Shown: positions 32,788 to 40,875 of the stretch, piece by piece
How the letters are laid out: each line of letters starts with the position of its first letter
Numbering within the stretch: the first letter of the stretch is position 1
Assembly: GCA_017475005.1 (NCBI GenBank)
Contig: JAFVGI010000060.1
Location: 1 to 40,875, forward strand
Reading direction: 5' to 3'
Length of the DNA stretch: 40,875 nucleotides
From: Prevotella sp.
GTDB lineage: Bacteria > Bacteroidota > Bacteroidia > Bacteroidales > Bacteroidaceae
The notes under the pieces: model-generated
Databases searched by the model: none
The model's input: only the letters and a program-made list of their open reading frames with translations
Told to the model about the DNA's origin: nothing
Translations under genes and position numbers: made by a program

Positions 32788-32853
32788 TGAAATGTGAAAG
32801 GTGAAATGTGATGGATGAAGGGTGAAAGACTTGAAACCTGAAACTTGAAACTA
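32788..32853. repeat. Heptamer repeats after yicC
   Basis: GTGAAAT/GTGAAAG units (32788-32827, the complement of the family at 2111-2153) are followed by CTTGAAA/CCTGAAA units (32830-32852). They begin 3 nt after the yicC stop. Confidence 0.8.
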
Positions 32854-32887
32854 AAATGGGCTGGCTCAGATGTGAGTCAGCCCATTT
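32854..32887. terminator. Bidirectional terminator between yicC and the pectin operon
   Basis: A 15-bp stem with one wobble (32854-32868 with 32873-32887, loop GATG) is flanked by A and T runs. It would end yicC on plus and the PL1 operon on minus. Confidence 0.8.
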
Positions 32888-32922
32888 CTTATTGTAGTTA
32901 TAAAACGGGATATCAGCCTAGA

Positions 32923-35736
32923 TTATTCTTGACTTACAGGTTCCAACTTAATGAGCATTACCAGCCCCTCAGCACTGCCCTTGGTGATGACATATTTTGT
33001 GCCGGCAGTAATAGCAATAGGATCCATTTCATAATATGCTCCATCGGTATTCACAGTGCCACTGACGGTAGTCTTCACGTCATTGAATTTTACGTCACGA
33101 CCGCTCTTTGCAGTACCCATAATGATGGTCATATTGTAATCCTTCTGAGGAGTGAAGGTGATAGAACCATTTGAGTCAAGTTTTACACCTTTCTTGTAGT
33201 ATATTTCATTGTAAGTAATTTTACCATCACCATAACTGCCACTTACAGTGAACATGCTGACAGAAGGACTTCCGTTAAATGAAGCGAGTATAACACCTTC
33301 AGGGTCAGGTGTTGGCTCTGGAGTAGGTTCTGGTGTAGGCTCTGGTGTTGGCTCATCGCCACCGCCTTCTGCTTCGTCATAGATACCTATGAGAGATGAC
33401 TTGTAATTGTCAATGAGATTAGAGAGTGCATTATTGACGTCGTAACTGATATCATCAACCTCATTGTTGAATGTAAACTGACAGTCACCATGGTTCATGC
33501 GGCCTGCTCCGTAATAGCCTGTAACGATTGCTGGCACATTGATTGCATCATCTGGAACGTAGCTGTACATCAGCGAGGTGTTAGTATCGAAGTTGTTGTA
33601 GGTAGTGCCTCCTTGAAGTGTCTTCACAGTAGAAGGAACTTGCTCGTCACGTGTTGTTGCCTCATAGCAGTCGAAGCTTGTGTTGTTTGTCTGGTATGTG
33701 ATTGGCATATAGAATGCGCTGCCACCGTTTTCAGCATAGATATTGCCGAAAGACTTTATGATACCACCATTCTCGCCAGAGAAGGTTCCGTCGCCCTTAG
33801 CGTCTGTACCCTGCTTTGAAGAGAGCAGAGGATCGTGTGTGTGACGGAAATAGTTGTTCTCAGCAAAACAGCTGGCTCCTGTAGTAACGCCAATGCCATA
33901 CTTAGAGTTCCCGTCGAAGTAGTTGTTATAGGCATGCACACTCATAGTGCGGATACGAGGATGACGAGAATCAGAGTGGTCTAACCAGTTGTGGTGATAA
34001 GTGATGTAGTTAGGTCCTGACTCGCTCTTCATACCAAACATATTGCTCTTTCCTGTATCCCAGAAACGGCAGTATGACAGTGTAACGTATTTTGAATCGC
34101 TCTTTACATCGATAGCACCGTCGCCCTTAGCATGGTCGCCAGAGCCGTGTTTGCCATAGTAGACGTCGATGTTGTGAATCCAGATGTTGGAGTTGTCTGT
34201 ATCGAGTGAAATACCATCATCCATACAGCGCATGATGCCGAAGTTGCGGAACTCTACACTCTTGGAATTACGAACGAGAAATCCGAAACCGTATATGGTA
34301 GCATCGTCGCCAATGCCTTCAAAGGTCATATTAAGTTCGCTGTCAGCCCTTCTGCCTTTAACCTGAATACCTTCTTCTGAGCTTCCGAACTCGTCAACGT
34401 CAGCAGCCTTAATAGTGCCGATTATACGGAAGGTAATCGGAGTTAGATCGTAGCCCTTCTCATAGCCGCTGATGATGGCCTGCAGGCCTGTGTACTCAGT
34501 AGTGCCCCCCTTGGAGTCGGTGACTATGGTTGTCGTAATGGTCTTGGCGGTATTTGCCGTAACATAGAAGATCTTGCCGCCATTCTTCAAAGAGCCGTCG
34601 TTGTTATATGCACCAATGCCTGAGTTGTAGTTGAAATGAGCAAAACCAGAACGGTCGTATGTCTTGACTATCATCTCCTTTGCTAAACTAGCCTTGTCGG
34701 TAACTTCTGCATTGTCAATGACAGGAACGACTTTCGCTTCATAGACACCTTCTACCAATCCTACAACATCGGCACGAACGTAGTTGGGGTATTTGCGGAT
34801 GAGCTGATAGTCAATCTTTGTAAAGTCGGTATATTTTCCACCTTTTACATATACATTATATGATGTCGCTCCTTCATAGTAGTTCCACTTCATGTAGAGA
34901 GACTCCTGCCATCCTGCAGCCTCTGTCAGCTCTACGCCATTGTTCTCGATGATGCCAGGTGTTACCTCGTCGCTCTTCTTGCAGAAGCTTATCTCGCTGA
35001 CATTTCCGCTGAAGATATCTGAATTTTCATCCTTTATATTTACAGTAACCTTTGCGTCATCAATACTGATGTCTGTCAGGTCTTCTGTATTGTAATATTT
35101 TACATCACCGGAAGAAAGCTGGAGTCCAGCCTGATTTTTGAGCATATTCTTTGCAACAGAGTGGTCATCCCCTGCGGGCTGAGGATCAGGATCCGGCTCA
35201 ACAGCAGCACTGACCGATATAGAGAATACGTTGACACTGCCGCCTGTAGAGGATAATGTCACATCACCGTCAGCAGCAACAGTACCAGTACCAGTCTGTG
35301 TAGTGTTCTTGTCAGCAGGTGTGAAGCCGCTGGTCTTCTCAAGGTTCACCTGATTATCCAGGGTCAGTACTGTATTGCCTGTTGAGGCGAATGATATAGT
35401 CACAGTCTGGCCTTTCTTAAGATTAGGAATCGTAATCTCAACATTTTTGCCTGCCAGCTGTACTCGCTTATTGACATCGATTCTTATTTTTTTCTCAGCA
35501 GCCTTGAACTTCAGCCCTTGGGTGGTCAAAAGAACTGCATCACCAGCTGTCAAAGCACCATTGATGGCATTGATATTCTCATATCTGTCGCTTGACTCTG
35601 TGTAGGTCCATTCTGTTGTAGCTTTTTTTAGCGCTGTTACATCGTTAGCATTGGTAACAGTGAAGTCCCAGCTCTGTTGTGCATTGCATATCATGGACAT
35701 GAACAATGCTATAATGGAAAATAAAGACTTTTTCAT
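32923..35736 (-). CDS. Multimodular PL1 pectate lyase, secreted
   Basis: 937 residues with a signal peptide (cleavage after CNAQ). The order is an N-terminal beta module (about 21-180), a DPDPQP linker, an FnIII-like region (about 280-360) and a right-handed parallel beta-helix of PL1 type (about 365-780). A PTPEP linker (about 793-812) and a C-terminal beta module (about 813-937) follow. PL1 motifs are NSNIWIHNIDV, GAIDVKSDSKYVTLSYCRF (calcium-binding region) and HHNWLDHSDSRHPRIR, which supplies the catalytic arginine. It cleaves homogalacturonan by beta-elimination. The terminal modules look like glycan-binding beta-sandwiches but match no family I can name. It is the last gene of the pectin operon, 21 nt after the small secreted gene. 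Confidence 0.88.
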   Translation of the reverse strand: MKKSLFSIIALFMSMICNAQQSWDFTVTNANDVTALKKATTEWTYTESSDRYENINAINGALTAGDAVLLTTQGLKFKAAEKKIRIDVNKRVQLAGKNVEITIPNLKKGQTVTISFASTGNTVLTLDNQVNLEKTSGFTPADKNTTQTGTGTVAADGDVTLSSTGGSVNVFSISVSAAVEPDPDPQPAGDDHSVAKNMLKNQAGLQLSSGDVKYYNTEDLTDISIDDAKVTVNIKDENSDIFSGNVSEISFCKKSDEVTPGIIENNGVELTEAAGWQESLYMKWNYYEGATSYNVYVKGGKYTDFTKIDYQLIRKYPNYVRADVVGLVEGVYEAKVVPVIDNAEVTDKASLAKEMIVKTYDRSGFAHFNYNSGIGAYNNDGSLKNGGKIFYVTANTAKTITTTIVTDSKGGTTEYTGLQAIISGYEKGYDLTPITFRIIGTIKAADVDEFGSSEEGIQVKGRRADSELNMTFEGIGDDATIYGFGFLVRNSKSVEFRNFGIMRCMDDGISLDTDNSNIWIHNIDVYYGKHGSGDHAKGDGAIDVKSDSKYVTLSYCRFWDTGKSNMFGMKSESGPNYITYHHNWLDHSDSRHPRIRTMSVHAYNNYFDGNSKYGIGVTTGASCFAENNYFRHTHDPLLSSKQGTDAKGDGTFSGENGGIIKSFGNIYAENGGSAFYMPITYQTNNTSFDCYEATTRDEQVPSTVKTLQGGTTYNNFDTNTSLMYSYVPDDAINVPAIVTGYYGAGRMNHGDCQFTFNNEVDDISYDVNNALSNLIDNYKSSLIGIYDEAEGGGDEPTPEPTPEPTPEPTPDPEGVILASFNGSPSVSMFTVSGSYGDGKITYNEIYYKKGVKLDSNGSITFTPQKDYNMTIIMGTAKSGRDVKFNDVKTTVSGTVNTDGAYYEMDPIAITAGTKYVITKGSAEGLVMLIKLEPVSQE

Positions 35737-35757
35737 CGTAGTATAATGTGCTTATGA

Positions 35758-36195
35758 TTACTGTTTTACAAATTTGACAATCTGTTTGCCAGCCTTGAGG
35801 ATATACATTCCAGGCTTGAGACCACTTACATTGATGTTAGAGCCATTGGTGGTAATAACATCCTTACCTGAAGCGTCATAGATAATTACCTTTGCTTCGT
35901 CAGCCAGACCATCAATTAACAAGTTGTCATCAACAACCTTGTTCATCTGGTAGGTGGTGATGCTTTTTATTGATGTTGGCGAATCAGAGAATCGCAAGAT
36001 GACATTCCCCATATCTTCTGATATTTCTGTAGCATCAGAAAATGTGAGAACTGCAAGATCACCATCAAAGGTGATTTTTGTTACAACTTTTTCAACAGGC
36101 TCACCATTGATGATGAGAGTCTGGGTTGTTGCTGCCTTTATTGATGATGCATGCATCAATAAGACGGTCGAAAATAGAAATAGTAATTTTTTCAT
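35758..36195 (-). CDS. Small secreted protein with C-terminal sorting-like domain
   Basis: 145 residues with a signal peptide (ending SIKAA). A short beta region contains KVVTKITFDGDLAVLTFSD. The last about 45 residues (KVIIYDASGKDVIT...SGLKPGMYILKAGKQ) resemble the type A C-terminal domain used by the type IX secretion system. There is no catalytic motif. It sits between two pectate lyase genes with gaps of 37 and 21 nt, so it is likely co-expressed; a pectin-binding or anchoring role is only inference. Confidence 0.7.
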   Translation of the reverse strand: MKKLLFLFSTVLLMHASSIKAATTQTLIINGEPVEKVVTKITFDGDLAVLTFSDATEISEDMGNVILRFSDSPTSIKSITTYQMNKVVDDNLLIDGLADEAKVIIYDASGKDVITTNGSNINVSGLKPGMYILKAGKQIVKFVKQ

Positions 36196-36232
36196 TATTG
36201 TTAGTATTTATAGTATTTTGTTTGAATCTTTG

Positions 36233-38602
36233 TTACTCTGTCGGGAACTTGCCGTTGAGGATGTATTGCACTAAGAACATTACGTCGGGCATACCGATTT
36301 TATCGTCACCATTGACGTCGGCAGCATCAGCGTTGAAGTCTTCGGCAGGATTGCCAAGGATATACTGCACAAGGTATGTCACGTCAGACATATCTATTTT
36401 TCCATCGCCATTGACATCACCTCTTATCACTTCGGGCGCTGTCATAATACCCTCTATGGAGATATTGCAGAATCCGATGTCCTTAAGTGATGGAGTTCCT
36501 TCGGAAGAATTAAAACTGAGGTCATACATGTTTATGACTAGCTTACATTCTCCTGTGGTAGCTTCACCCTCCAAAGTGGTGGAGTAGGTAGAATAAAAAG
36601 GTGATTGTTCTTCTATACCAGATGAGTTGTTATTGCGTTTTGGCGTAACTCCGGTACATATGACGGACGTGCCATTATCGTCAACCCATTTGGCGTCTAT
36701 CTTTCCTCTGTTAGTACCAATTCGTGTAGCTGTAAATGATACTGAGGTAGTCTTCAGCGAATATCCTTTAGCAGGGATGATGCTGAATGTGATGGTGTTG
36801 GCATCAGTCGGAGTGGTTCCGTCGGGATTGGTCTGCTGTATTTTTGTCTCAGTGAATCCTCCTGCTGACTGCTTGCCGTTATACTTCAGTTCTGAACCAA
36901 GTGTTACTGTAGCACTCTTGATACCTTTCTGTGCTAAGCTGTCTAATGTAGCCTGCTGTCCGTCTGCCCCTGTGTCAAATCTCCACAGTATGCTGCAGTT
37001 GGTTGTTGGGGTAGGAGGGGTGGGGTCATCGTTTGGAAGTTTGACGCATTCCGGATAATACTCGTCAACTCCACTCAGTGCATCTGTATTGCCACCCTTC
37101 ATGATATCTTCAACAACGCTGTTACAATATACTTCAATATTAGTGTACCATCGGTTCTGACTGTCCAGTGTGTATTCATTGGGGTTGAGGTTACCACCAT
37201 TGAGTTGTTCCCATTCATCAGGCATACCATCACGATCGGTGTCGAAACCGCTCGGACGTGTGCCGGTTCCAAAATTTTCTTCTGTATAGCCATTTACATC
37301 TGACACCAAATCGATACGGCCTGGTTTGTCTGTTACAGAACCCTTATAAGTGGCATAACCGTTCTGGGCTTCCCTCATGTATCTGGCATCCACGTTATCG
37401 CGATGTAGCGAAGCACCGGCATATTCAAGTACCTTGCTAAAAGACGTTTGAGCATCATGGGTAGTAACAGTGCCGTAATCAATAGGACTGGTCAGTTCCA
37501 TTTGGACACAGTCTGTTCCCTCTGGATTCTTGGAATATGTTACTTTATCTCCATAATAATGGTTCGGATCAGGAGTATGCTGTTTTCCATTAATAGTGTA
37601 GGTTGCATTCTTGTCGTAGGTTACTGCATCCCAGTTCTTGGACTTTCCGTCTATCATGTTGCCTGCAATGTAGTAACGGCTCAGGATTGTCCAGAACTCT
37701 TGGTTGTCCTTTGAAGTAGTGCTGTTAGCTACTGAAGCTGTCGTGATACATGTGGTACTGCCTGCAGGTCCGGACTTGTAGTAGTTGTTGACCATATTTA
37801 TTTGACCACCGCCAGGACCACCGTAACAACCATTACCGCAATTGTATACTACGCAGTTACGGAAATCAACATTCTCAGCTTGTATGGCATTTTGCCAATT
37901 GAACTCGCTGTAACGAGTGTTATTAGTGTAACCTGACCAATTATATCGAGCACCATTGAAGCGTGGTGAACGGTTGTTGACGTGGCAAATCATGTTGTGA
38001 TGGAAAGAAGCCAACTTACCGCCCCAGATGCCACCATAGCCGTGGGCACCTTTACCATGGCCGGCATTGTTCAGACTTTCACCCACTGTACACCATTGCA
38101 TGGTGAAGTTGTTGTTGTCGTAAAATGAAGCCACTTCATCGATGCTCCATGAGAAAGAACAGTGGTCAAGTATGATACCGTCAGCTTCCTTCTGCCATGT
38201 TGCATCGGCTCCGTCATTTACATCCTTCTCCTGTCCACGACGGAAACGTATGAAACGGATGATGTTGTTGGACTTTGGACGTACGGTGAAATAGCGCAGG
38301 GTGATACCAGGGGCAGGTGCTGTCTGTCCCTCAATAGTCGTGTTGGCACCAATGGTAAGGTCACTCTGCAGGGCAATCACACCACCTACATCAAACACCA
38401 CAATCTTCTTCGTAGAGCCGTTGACTGCAGCACGGAGTGAACCTGTTCCTGAGTCATTGAGGTTTGTGACATGACGGATTTCTCCACCACGTCCACCGGT
38501 AACATATCGACCATGTCCCTCTGCTCCAGGGAATGCGGGAGCCTGTCCCATCATCGTGATGGATGCGGTGAGGAGTATAAGAGTGAATAGTAGTTTTTTC
38601 AT
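36233..38602 (-). CDS. Pectate lyase with C-terminal dockerin-like domain
   Basis: 789 residues from ATG 38602; a start at 38617 would place MLNVK before the signal peptide. The beta-helix domain (about 20-480) opens with FPGAEGHGRYVTGGRGGEI and NDSGTGSLRAAV, typical of PL1-like pectate lyases. HHNMICHVNNRSPRF and ILDHCSFSWSIDE supply the active-site region. A PTPPTPT linker precedes a beta module (about 545-715). The end (about 725-789) has two EF-hand-like repeats, GDVNGDGKIDMSDVTYLVQYILG and a second with DVNGDDKIGMPDV, the layout of a type I dockerin. No cohesin is present in the window. Second gene of the pectin operon. Confidence 0.85.
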   Translation of the reverse strand: MKKLLFTLILLTASITMMGQAPAFPGAEGHGRYVTGGRGGEIRHVTNLNDSGTGSLRAAVNGSTKKIVVFDVGGVIALQSDLTIGANTTIEGQTAPAPGITLRYFTVRPKSNNIIRFIRFRRGQEKDVNDGADATWQKEADGIILDHCSFSWSIDEVASFYDNNNFTMQWCTVGESLNNAGHGKGAHGYGGIWGGKLASFHHNMICHVNNRSPRFNGARYNWSGYTNNTRYSEFNWQNAIQAENVDFRNCVVYNCGNGCYGGPGGGQINMVNNYYKSGPAGSTTCITTASVANSTTSKDNQEFWTILSRYYIAGNMIDGKSKNWDAVTYDKNATYTINGKQHTPDPNHYYGDKVTYSKNPEGTDCVQMELTSPIDYGTVTTHDAQTSFSKVLEYAGASLHRDNVDARYMREAQNGYATYKGSVTDKPGRIDLVSDVNGYTEENFGTGTRPSGFDTDRDGMPDEWEQLNGGNLNPNEYTLDSQNRWYTNIEVYCNSVVEDIMKGGNTDALSGVDEYYPECVKLPNDDPTPPTPTTNCSILWRFDTGADGQQATLDSLAQKGIKSATVTLGSELKYNGKQSAGGFTETKIQQTNPDGTTPTDANTITFSIIPAKGYSLKTTSVSFTATRIGTNRGKIDAKWVDDNGTSVICTGVTPKRNNNSSGIEEQSPFYSTYSTTLEGEATTGECKLVINMYDLSFNSSEGTPSLKDIGFCNISIEGIMTAPEVIRGDVNGDGKIDMSDVTYLVQYILGNPAEDFNADAADVNGDDKIGMPDVMFLVQYILNGKFPTE

Positions 38603-38627
38603 TTTAACGTTTAGCAATTCTCAAATT

Positions 38628-40058
38628 TCACTTTTCAATGAGCTCTTCATTGATATAGAGATTGTTCAAAACAATGTCTCGTGTTTTGCCGCTTATTGAG
38701 TTACCGTCTTGGACTCCGTTGAAGCGACAATTCTTTACGTTGATGTCATAGACGTATGTATCCTCTTCAAGACCTATAATCTGCACACCATATTGTGATT
38801 TCTTGCTGGTGATATTCTCGATATTCACATTACGGACGATAGGGTAGAAGCCACGACAGCAAACCTCTTTTGGTTCATAGTCAAGATTTATCTTCAGGAC
38901 AGATTCCTTGCAGACACCCACTTTTATATTGCGAGCATTGATATTCTCGATGATACCGCCACGACAGGAATTGGTCTTTATACGCACTACACGCTCCAGT
39001 TCTGGTGAGTCCATCACACAGTCGTGAGCAAATACATTCTGGCAACCGCCAGATATTTCAGAACCGATTACCACACCACCATGTCCGTTCTTCATTTCGC
39101 AGTTACGGATGATGATATTTTTTGATGGCATGTTACGTTCACGTCCATCGCGATTGCGTCCACTCTTGATGGCGATACAGTCATCACCAGTGTCAAAGAA
39201 ACAATCTTCTATGAGAACTCTGTCGCAGCATTCTGGGTCGCATCCGTCACCATTAGGACCATCGTTAATCATTTTTACACGACGTACAGTAAGGTCTGTA
39301 CACTCCAAGGGATGAATTACCCAGAAAGGAGAACGCAGCAGGGAAACGTCTTCCATGAGTATGCGCTGGCACTTGTTGAAGTTTACCAGCTGAGGACGCA
39401 GAAGGTCCTTTGCCTCGAAGGTGCGGATAGGGTTACGCTGACCTTTCTCATTGTACATAGGCTCCCCGTCTTCACCGCTTTTTAGCAGACGCGGACGGGC
39501 ATTTTCATCCTGTTGGCGTGGCATGCCTTTTTGCCAACCATATTTTGGCTTTCCGCACCATGACCACCAGTTCTCGTTAGAACCTCCGCCATCAATAGTA
39601 CCCTTACCTGTAATGGCCAGGTCTGTAGCCTCGAAAGCATATACGCATGGTGAGAGGTTAAAGCAGAGAAGTCCCTCCCATGATGTCTCTACGATAGGGT
39701 AGAGCTCTGGCTGAAAGACGAAAAGGAGCACAGCACCTTCTTCTACATGCAGATTGACATGACTCTTCAGCTGGATGGCACCAGTCTTAAAAGTCTGTCC
39801 AGCAGGTATTATGATACGTCCGCCACCATTTTTCGTGCATTCATCGATAGCCTTTTGTATGGCTTTCTGATTTTTTGCAGCATTGGCTGACGCTTTGGCA
39901 CCAAACTTTGTGATGTCATAGTCCTTACCGGAAATATCTGGTGTCTGTATGCTTTGCTCTATCTGTTTGTAGAGTTGTTCGTCCCATTCACGAGCTGCTA
40001 CTGGGATAGCTGGCATCATGAGTGTCATAAGCAGGAATGATATGATCTTTTGTTTCAT
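38628..40058 (-). CDS. GH28 polygalacturonase
   Basis: 476 residues with a signal peptide (ending PVAAR). It has the parallel beta-helix with all GH28 motifs: NGDG (269-272), DTGDDC (289-294, catalytic Asp292/293 with Asp271), GHG (325-327) and RIK (359-361). It hydrolyses alpha-1,4 galacturonic acid links in pectin. Long inserts (about 160-220) at the substrate cleft suggest an exo-acting type, by inference. First gene of the four-gene pectin operon, 27 nt after its promoter. No SusC/SusD pair accompanies this operon. Confidence 0.92.
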   Translation of the reverse strand: MKQKIISFLLMTLMMPAIPVAAREWDEQLYKQIEQSIQTPDISGKDYDITKFGAKASANAAKNQKAIQKAIDECTKNGGGRIIIPAGQTFKTGAIQLKSHVNLHVEEGAVLLFVFQPELYPIVETSWEGLLCFNLSPCVYAFEATDLAITGKGTIDGGGSNENWWSWCGKPKYGWQKGMPRQQDENARPRLLKSGEDGEPMYNEKGQRNPIRTFEAKDLLRPQLVNFNKCQRILMEDVSLLRSPFWVIHPLECTDLTVRRVKMINDGPNGDGCDPECCDRVLIEDCFFDTGDDCIAIKSGRNRDGRERNMPSKNIIIRNCEMKNGHGGVVIGSEISGGCQNVFAHDCVMDSPELERVVRIKTNSCRGGIIENINARNIKVGVCKESVLKINLDYEPKEVCCRGFYPIVRNVNIENITSKKSQYGVQIIGLEEDTYVYDINVKNCRFNGVQDGNSISGKTRDIVLNNLYINEELIEK

Positions 40059-40085
40059 AGGTTATATTTATTAATATTTCTGCTG

Positions 40086-40093
40086 CAAAAGTA
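40086..40093 (-). promoter_or_regulatory. -7 element (TACTTTTG) of the pectin operon
   Basis: TACTTTTG on the minus strand lies 27 nt before the GH28 ATG. It is the same octamer as the fructan-operon promoter. Confidence 0.65.
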
Positions 40094-40484
40094 CTGCTTA
40101 ATATAAATAAGTAAGGTGTAATTATTGCCGAAACAAGTGGAAAAAGGTACAATAAGGTCTAAAAATGGGGCACTCCTGCATAAATCTGTGTTTGATTTTA
40201 AACAAAAACCATGAAAACCCCTGTCAATGGCATAAGTCTTTTCAGACTTTTGTAGTAATTCAAGCATAAGTGCCATTAAAAGTAAACTTTTATGTCCCTT
40301 TTCCTTAAACTCCTACACCTTCCTTCGTCAGGTTATACTCTTGCCAGGCGAAGAACCTCGGTTTGTTCCAAACCTGAAAAACAGGATTATGTATTTGACT
40401 CCTTGTGTTTCTTGTTGGTCTAACAGTAAATTTGTTTTTTTCTAAAACCCTACGCGCGAGCTAAACGCAGGGTTAATGCTCAGC

Positions 40485-40520
40485 AAAGGCAGGTTATTGA
40501 AAATTAAAGGCATGTTATTG
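40485..40520. repeat. 15-bp direct repeat with 21-bp spacing
   Basis: AAAGGCAGGTTATTG (40485-40499) and AAAGGCATGTTATTG (40506-40520) differ at one base and start 21 bp apart, close to two helical turns. They lie next to the 22-bp array. Confidence 0.6.
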
Positions 40521-40542
40521 GCAAATAATGTGCCCTTATTGA

Positions 40543-40624
40543 CGATACGCCGTTTCGTGACCATCGATACGCCGTTTCGAGTTCAATGATACGCCGTTTC
40601 GATGATGGCCGTACGCCGTATCAA
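40543..40624. repeat. Array of four near-palindromes, exact 22-bp period
   Basis: GATACGCCGTTTCG is identical at 40544, 40566 and 40588; a diverged copy (CGTACGCCGTATCA) starts at 40610. Starts are exactly 22 bp apart, with unrelated 8-bp spacers. With the preceding base, units read CGATACG-C-CGTTTCG, a 7+1+7 palindrome with one mismatch. This looks like a set of dimer-binding sites on one face of the helix. Confidence 0.8.
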
Positions 40625-40793
40625 TGACTTTTCCTGATTCCACTAGACACTTTTTCTATTTATAAACTAAATCAATAGACAAATGTTTATATGTCGTACT
40701 AATTTGATAGACATTAGCGAAAAAGCTGTATGGGTTTGCTGCCACCCAAGACAAATCTGGACATATAGAGCAGGGATTTGTTGCTTGGCTCTG

Positions 40794-40801
40794 CAAAGAT
40801 A
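40794..40801 (-). promoter_or_regulatory. Possible -7 element (TATCTTTG) upstream of the array
   Basis: TATCTTTG on the minus strand matches TAnnTTTG and would transcribe through the array toward GH28. No -33 element or gene supports it. Confidence 0.35.
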
Positions 40802-40875
40802 CAACATTATTTTCATTTTCTGTCTCTTTTTTAGGATTTTTATTCTTTTTCCACTTTCTTTCCTGCATTCCCCGC

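Larger units (their letters stand above)
40094..40875. other. Long non-coding region upstream of the pectin operon
   Basis: No convincing gene was found in about 780 nt; the short frames lack family features and good starts. It contains hairpins at 40234-40249 (AAGTCT/AGACTT), inside a wider AATGGCA/TGCCATT pair (40226-40232, 40271-40277), at 40360-40374 (GGTTTG/CAAACC) and at 40446-40474. It also holds a direct repeat, the 22-bp array, and a possible promoter at 40794. Confidence 0.6.

Noticed and set aside
38162-38440. 92-residue plus-strand frame within the pectate lyase gene
   Set aside because: Antisense to a clear beta-helix enzyme; no supporting start or family signal.
32923-40058. 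Complete pectin polysaccharide utilisation locus
   Set aside because: No SusC/SusD pair or regulator accompanies the four genes, so it is described as a pectin enzyme operon only.
40330-40376. tRNA-like T-arm (GGTTTG-loop-CAAACC)
   Set aside because: No acceptor stem, D-arm or anticodon arm can be built around it.
40543-40624. CRISPR array
   Set aside because: Repeats are 14-15 bp and spacers 8 bp, far too short; there are only four units and no cas genes.
40656-40868. 70-residue minus-strand frame
   Set aside because: Low complexity, no family features, and a possible promoter lies inside it.

Overview
The window looks like chromosomal DNA of a Prevotella-like member of the Bacteroidales. 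The evidence is SusC/SusD transport genes, many SPII lipoproteins, repeated matches to the Bacteroidetes -7 promoter element TAnnTTTG, weak Shine-Dalgarno sequences, and short secreted-protein tails of the type common in Prevotella. No rRNA, tRNA, insertion sequence, phage or CRISPR array was recognised. The gene content fits a plant-polysaccharide degrader living in a gut or rumen.

Layout. (1) 1-10010: a secreted TPR protein (+), then three separately promoted minus-strand genes: a GH31 alpha-xylosidase-like enzyme, a large TonB-dependent outer-membrane barrel protein and a PL11 rhamnogalacturonan lyase. (2) 10031-22533: an eight-gene fructan utilisation operon on the minus strand. Its order is SusC, SusD, DUF4960-type lipoprotein, GH32-like lipoprotein, a two-module secreted protein of unknown family, periplasmic GH32, MFS sugar importer and PfkB fructokinase. 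It starts at a TACTTTTG promoter and ends at a strong terminator (9972-10010). (3) 22607-25221: a patatin-like phospholipase gene and, 9 nt downstream, a membrane regulator. The regulator joins a periplasmic sugar-binding domain through one membrane segment directly to an AraC DNA-binding domain, with no kinase or receiver. It is the likely sensor for the fructan operon. (4) 25262-32887: a GH2 beta-glucuronidase-like enzyme, a LolA-like protein, two small unknown proteins, an aquaporin, a B3/B4-domain protein, a TerC membrane protein and YicC. (5) 32923-40093: a four-gene pectin operon on the minus strand: GH28, a pectate lyase with a dockerin-like tail, a small secreted protein and a multimodular PL1. 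(6) 40094-40875: non-coding DNA with a regular array of near-palindromes at a 22-bp period.

How the genes work together. In the fructan operon, the lipoprotein GH32 and SusCD/DUF4960 proteins would capture and cut fructan at the surface. SusC imports oligosaccharides, the periplasmic GH32 releases fructose, the MFS protein imports it and the kinase makes fructose-6-phosphate. Free fructose in the periplasm would be the natural ligand for the regulator. The pectin operon and PL11 would attack homogalacturonan and rhamnogalacturonan.

The most unusual features are: (a) tandem repeats with a strict 7-nt period, in several unrelated sequence families, flush with gene ends in most loosely packed gaps and reading into coding sequence at both termini and in the middle of genes (TerC loop, GH2 and LolA-like signal peptides, GH31/GH32/patatin C-termini), plus a related hexamer family inside the patatin gene; (b) the kinase-less transmembrane sensor; (c) the 22-bp array upstream of the pectin operon; (d) overlapping, mutually exclusive hairpins between the regulator gene and the SusC promoter.
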